This document shows positions 24,919 to 34,184 of a stretch of 64,000 nucleotides of DNA, in pieces; the first letter of the stretch is position 1; each line of letters opens with the position of its first letter. The stretch spans positions 9,039,001-9,103,000 of the forward strand of contig NZ_WSRO01000002.1 of assembly GCF_009769735.1 (NCBI RefSeq). Direction: 5' to 3'. The notes below the pieces were generated by a model. It saw only the letters and a program-made list of their open reading frames with translations. It was not told the origin of the DNA and did not search any database. Position numbers and translations under genes: made by a program. This DNA is from Streptomyces sp. BA2. GTDB lineage: Bacteria; Actinomycetota; Actinomycetes; Streptomycetales; Streptomycetaceae.

Positions 24919-25149
24919 TTGACGCTCCTTCGTGATGGGTCATTCGGGCGGCTGTCTGATCGCCGCGAAGCCAAGTTACTGACGAATCACGACATCCTTC
25001 GTCACGATTTTTCGGTGTGCGAGTCCTGTCAACTTGACGGTGCATCAAGGGGCGTTGGCTGGCCGGAGGGCGTTAAGCCCGTTTTTGCTAGCGCACTCGT
25101 CCCGGTTGGGCGAGGAAGCCTTGGCGTACTCGTCCAGTGCCCGGACTGG

Positions 25150-25871
25150 CCTGCGGTCAGGACTGGTCCAAGGCCCGTTCGATCGCACGGCGGGCCCGGC
25201 CTGCGGCCGCCGGTCGTGCTGGAGGACGATCTCGAACAATGCCTGGTCGATATCGAACCCGCCGGGCAGTACGGACGCGGCCGCGCTCGCGGACACGCTG
25301 ACGCCGGGGGCACCGTTGCTGCGACCGGCGCCCGATCACGGCGACGACGTGGACAACGTGACGACGCTGCCGGCCGAGCGTGAGCTCGCCCTGCACCGGC
25401 TGGCTGCCGAAGTCGTGGACGCCTGCCCACCCGCGAAGTCGGGCCGTTTCGCGTCACCGCGGTCCCTGCCGTCGATGGGCTGGGCGATCCGCAGCTGAAC
25501 TGGGTGGTACAGGGCGAAGGGCAGCGGGTCTTCCACGGCGGCGACACGGTGTTCCACGGCTACTGGTGGCTCGTCGGGCGCCGGTTCAGCCCGTTCGACG
25601 CGGTGTTCCTGCCCGCCAACGGCGCGGTGGTCGACGCGCCGCACCTGCAGCCCCGCGCCCGCTGCCCGCCGCGATGGACCCGAGGCGGGCCGCCGCGGCC
25701 GCGGAGATCCTCGACGCCCGGTACGCAGTGCCGATGCACTACGAGGCGGAACAGCCGGACAAGATCGCGGGCTACGCCGAGGTCCTGGACCCGGAGGATG
25801 AGTTCCGCACCCACGCCGGACGGCGCGCACATGTGCTGGCCGTCGGGGAATGGCTGGACCTGGCCACATGA
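25150..25871 (+). pseudogene. Metallo-beta-lactamase-fold hydrolase, frameshifted
   Basis: Successive frames spell one MBL-fold protein: LALHRLAAEVVDACPPAKSG (about 25390), QLNWVVQGEGQRVFHGGDTV (about 25495) with the GGDT metal motif, FDAVFLPANGAVVDAP (about 25600), then EILDARYAVPMHYEAEQPDK (about 25710-25871). At least two frameshifts and an unclear 5' end. The His-rich HxHxDH motif was not found, so the N-terminus is lost. It resembles the UlaG-like branch. Confidence 0.65.
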
Positions 25872-26344
25872 CCGGAAACTCCGCTGCGCCAACAGCCGAC
25901 GCCCGACCATGGCCAGAACCGCCGCAGTCCTTCCAGTTCCTAATCCGTGAACACCGGAGCGATCACCCGGCATCCGTGCACCCGCAGGGGGTCCCTTTAA
26001 TCGCGGGCTGGTGAGGCGGGCACGGTGTGCCCCCGCAGCGGCGACGGGACAACGTGTCGATGTTGTCCGGCATTGGGGAGACACTGTCAGCAGGAGCCCG
26101 AAATGCCACACCATCCCTGAGACAGAACGGCAGTCTCATCCGACGCGTGGAAGACCAAGTGGCCGCGGCGGGAACAGCTGGTCCGGTCGGCGCTGTTGCA
26201 TCGACCGGGGCACCGGCATCGGCATCGCTCGGCCGGGAAACGGATACCACAAGGTCATCCGCCCCGCTAGGAGTCGGGCCCCAAGGTCGCGGTACGCCCG
26301 CCGCGCACTGGGACCAGGACATATTGCTGCAGGAGGACTGTTTG
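25872..26344. other. Gene-free stretch (473 bp)
   Basis: It lies between the MBL relic and the PIG-L gene. The plus-strand frame is open from 26027 but reads as non-coding before the ATG at 26345. No repeat or hairpin stood out. Confidence 0.5.
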
Positions 26345-27178
26345 ATGACTGACCGGCCTTTGACACTCATGGCAGTACACGCCCACCCCGACGATGAGGC
26401 CACCGGAACCGGAGGGGTTCTAGCGCAGTATGCGGCTGAGGGCATCCGCACGGTTCTCGTGACGTGTACCGACGGCGGTTGCGGTGACGGACCGGGGGGT
26501 GTCAAGCCGGGCGATCCCGGACACGATCCGGCGGCCGTCGCCTTGATGCGCCGTCAAGAACTCAAGGAGAGCTGTGAGGTCCTGAAGATCAGCGATCTAG
26601 AGATGCTCGACTATGCCGACTCCGGGATGATGGGCTGGCCGAGCAACGACGCCCCCGGATCCTTCTGGCAGACCCCCGTGGAGGAAGGCGCCGCCCGGCT
26701 CGCCGAACTCATGCGGCACTACCGGCCCGATGTGGTCGTCACCTACGACGAGAATGGCTTCTACGGCCATCCCGACCACATCCAGGCCCACCGCATCACG
26801 ATGGCGGCGCTGGAGATGACCGCGCTGACGCCGAAGGTGTATTGGACGACGATGCCCCGCTCGATGATGCAGCGGTTCGGGGAGATCATGCGCGAGTTCA
26901 ATGAGGACATGCCGGAGCCGGATCCTGCCGAGGCCGCCGAGATGGCCGAGATCGGCCTCCCCGACGATGAAATCACCACGTGGGTGGACACCGTCGCGTT
27001 CAGCGGTCAGAAGTTCGATGCGCTGGCCGCGCACGCCAGCCAGGGCGAGAACATCTTCTTCCTCAAGATGGGCAAGGAGAGGTTCGGCGAGTTGATGGGC
27101 ATGGAGACCTTCGTACGTGTCCAGGACGCCACCGGGGCGGCCGTACCCGAGAATGATCTCTTCTCCGGACTGCGCTAA
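26345..27178 (+). CDS. PIG-L/LmbE-family deacetylase
   Basis: 277 aa from ATG 26345, with GCAGGAGGA 9 nt upstream. The zinc motif AHPDDEATG (about 12-20) and the second motif GHPDHIQAH (about 141) are intact, as is DVVVTYDENGFYG. The family removes acetyl groups from GlcNAc conjugates; the actinobacterial members MshB and Mca act on mycothiol. Length and motifs fit Mca/MshB relatives, but the SSKGAAT-type stretch of classical Mca is absent, so the substrate is left open. Confidence 0.88.
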   Translation: MTDRPLTLMAVHAHPDDEATGTGGVLAQYAAEGIRTVLVTCTDGGCGDGPGGVKPGDPGHDPAAVALMRRQELKESCEVLKISDLEMLDYADSGMMGWPSNDAPGSFWQTPVEEGAARLAELMRHYRPDVVVTYDENGFYGHPDHIQAHRITMAALEMTALTPKVYWTTMPRSMMQRFGEIMREFNEDMPEPDPAEAAEMAEIGLPDDEITTWVDTVAFSGQKFDALAAHASQGENIFFLKMGKERFGELMGMETFVRVQDATGAAVPENDLFSGLR

Positions 27179-27709
27179 TCCGTCCGCCCGCTGTCCGACC
27201 GTGCGACCGACCGGGCCGCCCGGGCATGGCCCGGTTTCCCGCGAAACCGGGCCATCCGCACATCCCTGGGACCTATCGTCAGTCCCTGCCAGGCGCGGTT
27301 GTCGTGTCGTGGTGATGGTACTGGGCCGGTGGGCTGTTCCTGCAGAGTGGGATGATCAACGGCTGCGAAGGCGCTGCGGCTCGGCCGGCCGAGCCCGGAG
27401 CAAGAGATTCCCAGCGCCAAGAAGACCGGCAAGTTCGTGTTCACGCCCACGAAGGTCGTCGAAGGTAAGTCGGAGGACCTTGACGAACTCGGCGGGCCCG
27501 ACAGCCCCGCCCTCCTTCGCGGGCCCCGCGACTTCCTCACGGCTGTGGACGCGGTGTCGGTGGTCGCCCCTGACTCCCCCCCCGAGACACGCTCCACCTG
27601 CGCGTACGGGGAGCCAGCTTCCCGGCAGCGGCGCGGGCGAGCTGAGGGTCGGTGTACCCCTCAACCTCGGCCGCCGTAGGCACCCACGTGAACCCGTACG
27701 AGCTACTGG
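27179..27709. other. Stretch without an assignable gene (531 bp)
   Basis: A short plus frame at 27437-27679 (FTPTKVVEGKSEDLDELGG) has some coding flavour but no recognisable family, and it has no good start. Possibly the eroded front of the GNAT relic that follows. Confidence 0.4.
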
Positions 27710-28105
27710 GTGGTTGGGGCCACGGCCTACTGGGATCCGCGGCCGTGGCCGACCGGAGAGGGCCTGTGCGCGGTCGAGGTCGGTTACACCTGGCTTGCGG
27801 CGTCGGCTCAGGGCACGGGGACGAACACCGAGGCCAAGTACTTGTTGTTCAGGCACGCGTTCGAGAACTGGGGGGTAGCACGCCTCGACTTGAAGACGGA
27901 CGCACGTAACAGCCGTTGTCGGGCGGCGATCGAAGGAGTGGGCGCCCGTTTCGAAGGCGTACTGCGGTACTGGTCCCGGTCGTGGGCTCCGGGCGAGGTC
28001 GGTTCGCTCCGTGACTCTGCGATCTTTTCCATCACCGCAGCGGAGTGGCCGGACTGCCGGGCCAGGCTGGAAAAGCGAATCGCTCGGGGCCTCGAACGCG
28101 GGTGA
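27710..28105 (+). pseudogene. GNAT acetyltransferase, 5'-truncated
   Basis: The frame gives the second half of a RimJ/RimL-type acetyltransferase: [60 protein letters not shown] (acetyl-CoA region). The first 80 or so residues are not found in frame upstream, so it is a remnant. Confidence 0.7.
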
Positions 28106-28109
28106 CTGG

Positions 28110-28870
28110 GGCATGCCGTAGCGGATGGGATCCTCGGCAGTGCCTTCTACGAGCCCAGTACGCGCACCCGCATGTCGCACGAGTCCGCCATGCTGAGGCT
28201 GGGTGGACGGGCGACCGGCTTCGCCGACCCGTCGACGACGCGTGCGGGGGGCTTTTACCAGGAGACGCTCGGCGACATGGCGGTCATGCTGTCCCACCTC
28301 GGGGACTTGATCGTCTTCCGCCACCCTGAGACTGGCTCCGGCCACCTCTTCGCCTGGCAGGCGGTGTCCCGGTCCTCAATGCCGGGTGCGGGCACGGCGA
28401 GCGCCCCACCCAGGCATTGGCAGTCCTCTACACAGCGCGAGAGCGTCTGGGTGCGCTGGACGGCGCGACCTGGGTGCTCAGCGGATTCCTGTGATCCCGG
28501 TTGGTGAACTCATTGCTGCTGGGGCTGCGGCTCTTCGACACGGCTGCCGGGTCGAGCGGCAGAATTCCGTGGAAGATGCTCTGCCGCGCGCAGACATCCT
28601 CTACATGCACGCAATGTTTTGGCCCACGGGAGCTGCGGACCCGGTGTCCACGGACCGTGTACGCATGCCCCCGCGCCTACCGTGCCGACCTGGCGACCTT
28701 GAAGCGCGGCGCCCGCGCCGGCCTGCCTGTCGCGCGCCGGCCGACCATCGCGCCCAGGTCCGTCCTGTCCCCTTCAAGTGCCGGCCGGTGGAGGCGAGTT
28801 CGACCCGGACGGTCCCCCTCGGCAGACGCCTCGTCGATGCGGCCCTCCAGGAGATGCAGCGGCCGATGAA
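28110..28870 (+). pseudogene. Aspartate carbamoyltransferase-like pseudogene
   Basis: Pieces in different frames follow the ATCase order exactly: [20 protein letters not shown] (carbamoyl-phosphate loop, about 28150), [18 protein letters not shown] (about 28280), [20 protein letters not shown] (about 28360), WVLSGFL then [12 protein letters not shown] (about 28500), VEDALPRADILYMHAM (about 28570) and RAYRADLATLKRGA (about 28670). At least three frameshifts. The real pyrB is expected elsewhere; this looks like a decayed duplicate from an acquired locus. Confidence 0.75.
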
Positions 28871-28933
28871 GCCGGAGTGCGGCGGTGCCCGCGCGGAATT
28901 CGTAGAAGGCGCCGTCGCGAAGCAGGTCTCTCT

Positions 28934-29863
28934 TCAACCCTCCAGGCGCTGTGCAAGGTGGAGCAGATCCGCCATGCGCAGCACCCGTCCGTCGAATCCT
29001 GGTAGGGGGACATGGAGCGGCTGGGTCCAGCGGGCAGGGATCGCATCCAGCCCGTAGTACGCCCCCGCGAGGCCTCCGGTCACCGCGGCGACGGTGTCCG
29101 TGTCACCGCCGAGGTCGATCGCCGCGCGTATCGCGTCTTCGAAGTTGGTGGTGGTGCGCAGGGCCCAGATGGCGGAGCCCAGGCAGGGCCAGACGGCACC
29201 GTTGAACTCGGTCGCCTGATCGGGATGCCAGTCGGGCGCGAGGACGGCGGCGTAACGGTCCCGGTGGTCGGGGTGGACGAGAGTCAGGACGACCGGGAGC
29301 GCGGTGAGGGGATCGGTGTCCTCGAGCGTGACGCGGATGAGTTCGTGGAAGATCGCTGTGCCTTCCCAAGCCGCGCGGTCGCCGTGGGTGAGGGCGGCGA
29401 TGCGGCGGGCCGCGTCCATGGTGGCCTCTCGGCCGCCGGCTGCGAAGTGGACCGCGGAGGTCGATGCCCGCATCAGGGAGCCGTTTCCCGCGGCTCGTTG
29501 GTTGACCTGGAAATGGATCGCGGCGGCGAAGTCCCAGGGCATGCCGTTGGTCAGGACGTCTTCGGTCTGCAGGCCGATGTCTTTGGGTTCTGATGCTGCC
29601 CACCGCTGGAAGCGGGCGAAGATGTCCGGCAGATCCAGTCCGCCCCGCTCCAGCAGGGACTCCGCGACGAGGACGGCCATCTGCGTGTCGTCAGTGGCCT
29701 CGCCGGGATCCCAGCCACCGCCGCCGCACATCTCGCCACCGGCACCAGGCGCGGAAAACCGCGCGGAGAAGGCTCCCTGGGGACCGAACTCGAAAGGGCC
29801 GCCCAGGGCGTCACCCACCGCTGAGCCGACGACCGCGCCAGCGGCCCGCTGAATCCGCTTCAT
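28934..29863 (-). CDS. ADP-ribosylglycohydrolase family protein
   Basis: 309 aa. The N-terminal GSAVGDALGGPFEFG, the metal motif GEATDDTQMAVLVAES (about 54-68), GNGSLMRAS and the C-terminal DLGGDTDTVAAVTGGLAGAY (about 250) are the full set of DraG/ARH metal-binding motifs. It should remove ADP-ribose from protein or nucleic acid in the cytoplasm. No ADP-ribosyltransferase was seen nearby. Confidence 0.92.
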   Translation of the reverse strand: MKRIQRAAGAVVGSAVGDALGGPFEFGPQGAFSARFSAPGAGGEMCGGGGWDPGEATDDTQMAVLVAESLLERGGLDLPDIFARFQRWAASEPKDIGLQTEDVLTNGMPWDFAAAIHFQVNQRAAGNGSLMRASTSAVHFAAGGREATMDAARRIAALTHGDRAAWEGTAIFHELIRVTLEDTDPLTALPVVLTLVHPDHRDRYAAVLAPDWHPDQATEFNGAVWPCLGSAIWALRTTTNFEDAIRAAIDLGGDTDTVAAVTGGLAGAYYGLDAIPARWTQPLHVPLPGFDGRVLRMADLLHLAQRLEG

Positions 29864-30217
29864 TCGCGCAGGTTATCCGTGCAGCGCCGACGGCCGCGCG
29901 GCCATATTCTTTCTTCGACTTCCCGAACCACCGGCGGGGAACGCGTCTCGCCTACGGACGTACGCCGCCTGAGACACCCTGGGTCTGAGACGCCCGCTGC
30001 GGCTGGTCGTCTTCATCGGAGCGGCCACCTGCGCCGCACCCACGCTCGGTGGTGGCGCCTGTCCCGCGGGTCTGCTGCAGCGGTGCTGAGGCGCGATCCA
30101 GATTCGTCGGAGTTCGTCGGAGTTCTCGGGCTGAGGATGTCGAGAACGTGCGACCAGCTTCGTCCCAGGGACATCAGCGGCCGCCGTCGGCCGCGCGAGG
30201 AAGAAGGAGAAATCAGC

Positions 30218-30658
30218 ATGGCGATTCAGCGGATGGACAACGTCGGCATCGTCGTCGAGGACATGGATGCCGCCATCGCGTTCTTCGTGGAACTCGGTAT
30301 GGAGCTGGAGGGCAGGGCGGAGGTCGAGGGCCTCGTCGCCGACCAGTGCACCGGACTCGACGGCGTCCGCTGTGACATCGCGATGGTCCGGACCCCGGAC
30401 GGACACAGCCGGCTCGAGCTGGCGAAGTACCGCAGCCCCGCGGTGATCAGCGCCGGGCCGCGCAACCGGCCGCACAACGTTCTGGGCACGCACCGCGTCA
30501 TGTTCGCCGTCGACGACCTCGAGGACACCGTTGCCCGCCTGCGCCCTCACGGCGCCGAACTCGTCGGCGAGATCGCCCGGTTCGAGGACAGCTATCTGCT
30601 CTGCTATCTCCGCGGCCCGGCGGGCATCATCGTCGGACTGGCCGAGCAGCTGCGCTGA
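30218..30658 (+). CDS. VOC-family protein (glyoxalase/dioxygenase superfamily)
   Basis: 146 aa, starting at ATG 30218 behind AAGAAGGAGA. Opens IQRMDNVGIVVEDMDAAIAF and closes YLRGPAGIIVGLAEQL, with VMFAVDDLEDTVARLRPHGA for the second module. His and Glu metal positions appear usable (NVG replaces the usual HxG, so the first ligand may be missing). Role unknown; such genes often give resistance to, or modify, small molecules. Confidence 0.85.
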   Translation: MAIQRMDNVGIVVEDMDAAIAFFVELGMELEGRAEVEGLVADQCTGLDGVRCDIAMVRTPDGHSRLELAKYRSPAVISAGPRNRPHNVLGTHRVMFAVDDLEDTVARLRPHGAELVGEIARFEDSYLLCYLRGPAGIIVGLAEQLR

Positions 30659-30665
30659 GAAGGAG

Positions 30666-30690
30666 GAACCGAACCGAACCGAACCGAACC
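30666..30690. repeat. GAACC pentamer x5
   Basis: Five perfect tandem copies begin 8 nt after the VOC stop codon. Confidence 0.9.
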
Positions 30691-30729
30691 ATCGATCCCG
30701 GCATAACGGGCGATGAAATGGCTGCCCTC

Positions 30730-30880
30730 GCGAACGACTACGCGAGGGGCTCCGATCTTGGCGACGGCTCGACCTCTCTTCATCGCTTCGGTCAGCGAGA
30801 GAGCGAGGCTGGCCAGGACGTCGACGACCTCGCGTATGTAGCGGTAGACGGTCGCGATGCCGATGCCAATGCCAATGCCG
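30730..30880 (-). pseudogene. Transposase N-terminal fragment
   Basis: Read on the minus strand: GIGIATVYRYIREVVDVLAS, then LALSLTEAMKRGRA. This is the helix-turn-helix segment of the DDE_Tnp_4 transposases whose catalytic half survives at 14464. The start is eroded into a GATGCC-like microrepeat (30855-30885), and no catalytic part follows. Confidence 0.6.
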
Positions 30881-30895
30881 AATCCGGGGCCCGGG

Positions 30896-31918
30896 TTACG
30901 TGTCAGGGCCCGGGCGTTTGCCGGTTTCCGCGAGCAGGATCGCGCACATGATCAGGGCGGCGCCGCCGAAGTTGAGACCGGTGAAAGTGTCTCCGGAGAG
31001 CCAGTAGCCACAGATCCCGGCGAACACGGGTTCCATCGCCATGATCAGTGCGATGCGGCCGGGCGAAGAGGTGGTGAACGCCTTGGTCTTGATGAAGAAG
31101 GCGAGGGCTGAGCCCGGGATCGCGGTCACGGCCAGAGCGAGCCAGACGCTCTGCGTGGCGGGGGCGGTGAGGGGGCCGGTGGCGACGGTCCACAGGAGTC
31201 CCGACAGGCCCACCACTGTCAGTTGTACGAAGGTGAGGAGCCCTGTGTGGGTGCCGGGGCCGACGCGCGCGAGGATCACGTTCTGCACCGTGAAGGAGAG
31301 GGCGCAGCCCAGCATCAGGATGTCGCCACGGTTCACCGAAAGGCCGGTGAGAGTGAGCAGCGAAAGACCGATCAGGGCCAGGACGGCGCCTGCGCGTTGG
31401 CGCGGGCGGGGCGATGTGCGCAGCACGAGCGCCGCGAGCAGCGGGGTGAGGATCACGGCGAGGCCGGTGATGAAGGCGGCGTTCGACACAGTGGTGTGTT
31501 CGAGACCAGCGGTCTGCAATGCGTATCCCGCGAAGAGCACGCCTCCGGCCACGGCGCCGCCCCGCACCTCGCCCGCTGTCATGCGGCTCATCTCGCGGGC
31601 CTGGAGGAGGCCGACGACGGCTGCCGCACCGAGGAAGCGGTAGGCGAGGAACGCCGGGACGGATATGAGGACGATGGCGTCCTGGACGACCACATACGTC
31701 CAGCCCCACAGCGCCGTTACCCCCAGCATGGCCAGCGCCCATCTGCCGGAGCCGCCGGCCTCCGGGGAGTGCGGAGGCCTGGAGGGAGCCGGGGTTCCGC
31801 CGGGCCGGACGGCGCCGAGGCTCGCATGAGAGCTTCTCCGGCAATTCCCCTCGAAAGTTGACGAGTGGAATAGGGGGCTCTTATTTGGTAATTCTTCGTC
31901 TGTCACACTGGGCCTCAT
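30896..31918 (-). CDS. EamA/DMT-family exporter
   Basis: 340 aa with ten membrane helices in two EamA repeats (LAMLGVTALWGWTYVVVQDA ... and GDILMLGCALSFTVQNVILA ...). RhaT/YdcZ-type carriers export amino acids or metabolites. The start is uncertain: the first 55 residues have AT-rich, uncodon-like sequence, and a start nearer 31750 is possible. It is divergent from the 2-oxoglutarate oxygenase at 32074, with an AT-rich region between (31850-31990) that probably holds both promoters. Confidence 0.85.
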   Translation of the reverse strand: MRPSVTDEELPNKSPLFHSSTFEGNCRRSSHASLGAVRPGGTPAPSRPPHSPEAGGSGRWALAMLGVTALWGWTYVVVQDAIVLISVPAFLAYRFLGAAAVVGLLQAREMSRMTAGEVRGGAVAGGVLFAGYALQTAGLEHTTVSNAAFITGLAVILTPLLAALVLRTSPRPRQRAGAVLALIGLSLLTLTGLSVNRGDILMLGCALSFTVQNVILARVGPGTHTGLLTFVQLTVVGLSGLLWTVATGPLTAPATQSVWLALAVTAIPGSALAFFIKTKAFTTSSPGRIALIMAMEPVFAGICGYWLSGDTFTGLNFGGAALIMCAILLAETGKRPGPDT

Positions 31919-32073
31919 TTGTCACGCTGGACGCCATGTGGTTGGCCGAAATGACCGCCTAGAATTGCCGTACCAGGAAGCTACCATGGGCCGACGTGCC
32001 GGCCTCCGGACAGCTTTTGGTTGGAATTACCGGACGCCGGAAGAGCATGCAGAGATGTCATGGGAGGAAGGAA

Positions 32074-33000
32074 GTGAACCACGTAAGCAGTGCAGATTTG
32101 GCCATACCGTCGGTGGATCTCTCATCGACGAAATCTGTTGCTGAAATCAGTGAAGCATGCCGTCAGCACGGATTCTTCTTCGTACGCAATCATGGAGTAC
32201 CGGTCGACCTTGTCGCTTCGGCGTTCGAAGAGACTCGAAAGTTCTACCTTCAGCCACTCGGGGAGAAGATCAAATTCAACGCCAGTGTGGCTTCGCAGTT
32301 CCTGGGATACCGGAGCCTGGGCCGGGAGAAGAGCACCTCGCACACGGGTGGCGAGGCCTGTGAGCAGTACCGGATCGGCAGGACGACCGGCGCTCTGGCG
32401 TCGGGCCGGTCGGCCGACTTCTACCATGAGCCCTTCAGGCAGTGCGCCGCTCTCTTCGAGCGCATGACGGTTCTGGGCGACAGGATCTTCTCGGCCTGCG
32501 TCGAAGGACTTGCCCTGAGCGGCGATTCCTTCGCCCCCTACATGAAGTCGCCGATGCACCGGCTGGGCCTCAACTACTACAAGGTCGGATACGGCGCGGA
32601 GATCGCCAATACGGTCGACTATGCGATGTCTCCGCACGTCGATCACGCCATCTTTACCGTTATCGCCCAGGACGAACCGGGCCTGGAAGTGCAGAGCTAC
32701 AGCGGCTCCTGGATTCACGTTCCGGCGGCTACGGACGCGCTATTCGTGTTCCTTGGCGATTACGCGCAGCGGTGGACGAACGGGGCGTACCGGTCGGCAT
32801 TGCACCGCGTCGGTCCTGTGCCAGTCGACAGAATATCCATTCAGTACAAACACCGGCCGTCCTACAGTACGGTGGTCGCGCCTCTGGATCCCTTCGTCGA
32901 TGAGGAGAATCCGCCCCGCTACGACCCGTTCGACACGGGGAGCCTGTACGAGTCCCTGCTGGAATCCCTGCTCGGGGGGCCCGAGGCCGCACCCCGTTGA
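32074..33000 (+). CDS. 2-oxoglutarate/Fe(II) oxygenase (isopenicillin N synthase family)
   Basis: 308 aa from GTG 32074 with GGAGGAAG upstream. A DIOX_N-like front ([19 protein letters not shown]) precedes the jelly-roll with Fe ligands His188 and Asp190 (SPHVDHAIF) and His244 (ALHRVG), and the Arg of RISIQYK that binds 2-oxoglutarate. The enzyme hydroxylates, desaturates or cyclises a small molecule. The AT-rich 5' region differs from the neighbours and hints at transfer. The divergent exporter may move its product. Confidence 0.88.
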   Translation: MNHVSSADLAIPSVDLSSTKSVAEISEACRQHGFFFVRNHGVPVDLVASAFEETRKFYLQPLGEKIKFNASVASQFLGYRSLGREKSTSHTGGEACEQYRIGRTTGALASGRSADFYHEPFRQCAALFERMTVLGDRIFSACVEGLALSGDSFAPYMKSPMHRLGLNYYKVGYGAEIANTVDYAMSPHVDHAIFTVIAQDEPGLEVQSYSGSWIHVPAATDALFVFLGDYAQRWTNGAYRSALHRVGPVPVDRISIQYKHRPSYSTVVAPLDPFVDEENPPRYDPFDTGSLYESLLESLLGGPEAAPR

Positions 33001-33236
33001 GCTCGGAACAGCTCAGTCCCGCCTGGCCCCCCGGGCGGGCTCGCCGTCCGCACCATCCACGCCCAATCCAGGCCCACAGCTGCGAGCACGACATTGACGT
33101 AGCCGTCCGCGCTGAGCGCCTGTCATCCAGTCGGGCGTTTGGCAGAGCACCCAGCCGTTTCGGCGGTCTAGGAATCCGCGCGGTGCTTGTGTTGAACTGC
33201 GCAATACAGTCCGTACGCGACGGTGGGGTGGATGCG

Positions 33237-33722
33237 ATGCCTATGGAGGGCGAGTACGAGCCGAGCCCGGCGCAGTGGATACGCGAACAGGTCGAGCTGT
33301 ATGAGAGTTCGGGTGGCACACAGGGGACGACGCTCTGGGACACGGGTCTGCCCGTGGTCATCGTCACGATGCGTGGCGCGAAGAGCGGCAAGATCCGCAA
33401 GATTCCTCTGATGCGCGTGGAGCACGAGGGGCGGTATGCGGCCGTGGCATCGAAGGGCGGCTTCCCGCGTCACCCGGTCTGGTACTTCAACATCAAGTTC
33501 GACCCGCACGTGGAGCTTCAAGACGGGTCCGTACGCCGGGACATGACGGCCCGTGAGATCAGCGGGGCCGAGAAGGCCGAGTGGTGGGAGCGCGCGGTCG
33601 CCGCGTATCCGCCGTACGCCGAGTACCAGGACAAGACCGACCGTGTGATCCCCGTCTTCGTGCTCGAGCCCGCGCCCGCGGCAGAGTCGGCGGACGCCCC
33701 ACCGTCACCAACGAAGACTTGA
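33237..33722 (+). CDS. Deazaflavin(F420)-dependent nitroreductase-like protein
   Basis: 161 aa. The split-barrel Ddn pattern is clear: [59 protein letters not shown], then [16 protein letters not shown]. Ddn-type enzymes use F420H2 to reduce quinones or nitro compounds. Start at ATG 33237 or 33243. The last dozen residues ([11 protein letters not shown]) run into the adjacent transposase relic and may not be native. Confidence 0.88.
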   Translation: MPMEGEYEPSPAQWIREQVELYESSGGTQGTTLWDTGLPVVIVTMRGAKSGKIRKIPLMRVEHEGRYAAVASKGGFPRHPVWYFNIKFDPHVELQDGSVRRDMTAREISGAEKAEWWERAVAAYPPYAEYQDKTDRVIPVFVLEPAPAAESADAPPSPTKT

Positions 33723-34008
33723 TCCGCGCGGCCCGCCGGCCCAGGGCGAGCAGCGGTCCCAACCGCTGGACGCCCCGGCCCACGGTCGCCGACGAAAGCC
33801 CAAACAACGGCGCGAGCTGCCGCATCGTGAAGTTCGTCCGGTAGAAGACGGTCACCAACAGGACCCGATCCGCCAACGGCAGACACCACGGAAGACCATC
33901 ACCGGGACCGTCGCCGCCCCGCTCCCGCACCACCTTCAGCAACCGCTGAAAGGCAGCGAACCGTAACCCGGTGAACGTCTCCACCCACAACGTCTCAGCC
34001 CGCAGCAC
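33715..34008 (-). pseudogene. Transposase N-terminal fragment
   Basis: Minus-strand frame TLWVETFTGLRFAAFQRLLK, LADRVLLVTVFYRTNFTMRQ, LFGLSSATVGRGVQRL is the HTH_Tnp_4 region of an IS5-like transposase. The frame then runs into the antisense of the Ddn gene, so the catalytic half was lost when the element recombined here. Confidence 0.75.
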
Positions 34009-34184
34009 CCCACTCCTCCCGGTGAAATCGCGTGCCTGCGGTGTTGTGACCGCCCATGGGGCGTGTCAACAGTCCAACGCCTAGATCCGTCACTTCGGTG
34101 CTCAGGTGGTCACTTCGGCCGTAACCAGCACGGTCCGTCCCTTACGGTGAGCTCTCGCTATCGTCGAGGACTGAGGGTGCCGCG

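Noticed and set aside
26345..27178. Calling the PIG-L protein Mca or MshB
   Set aside because: Zinc motifs fit, but the stretch typical of Mca after the first motif is missing, so the substrate is left open.
27356..28345. 329-aa minus-strand frame
   Set aside because: It lies opposite the GNAT and ATCase relics and has no protein-like motifs.
30896..33722. Natural-product gene cluster (exporter, oxygenase, F420 reductase)
   Set aside because: No core synthase, ligase or precursor gene is nearby; three tailoring-type genes are not enough.
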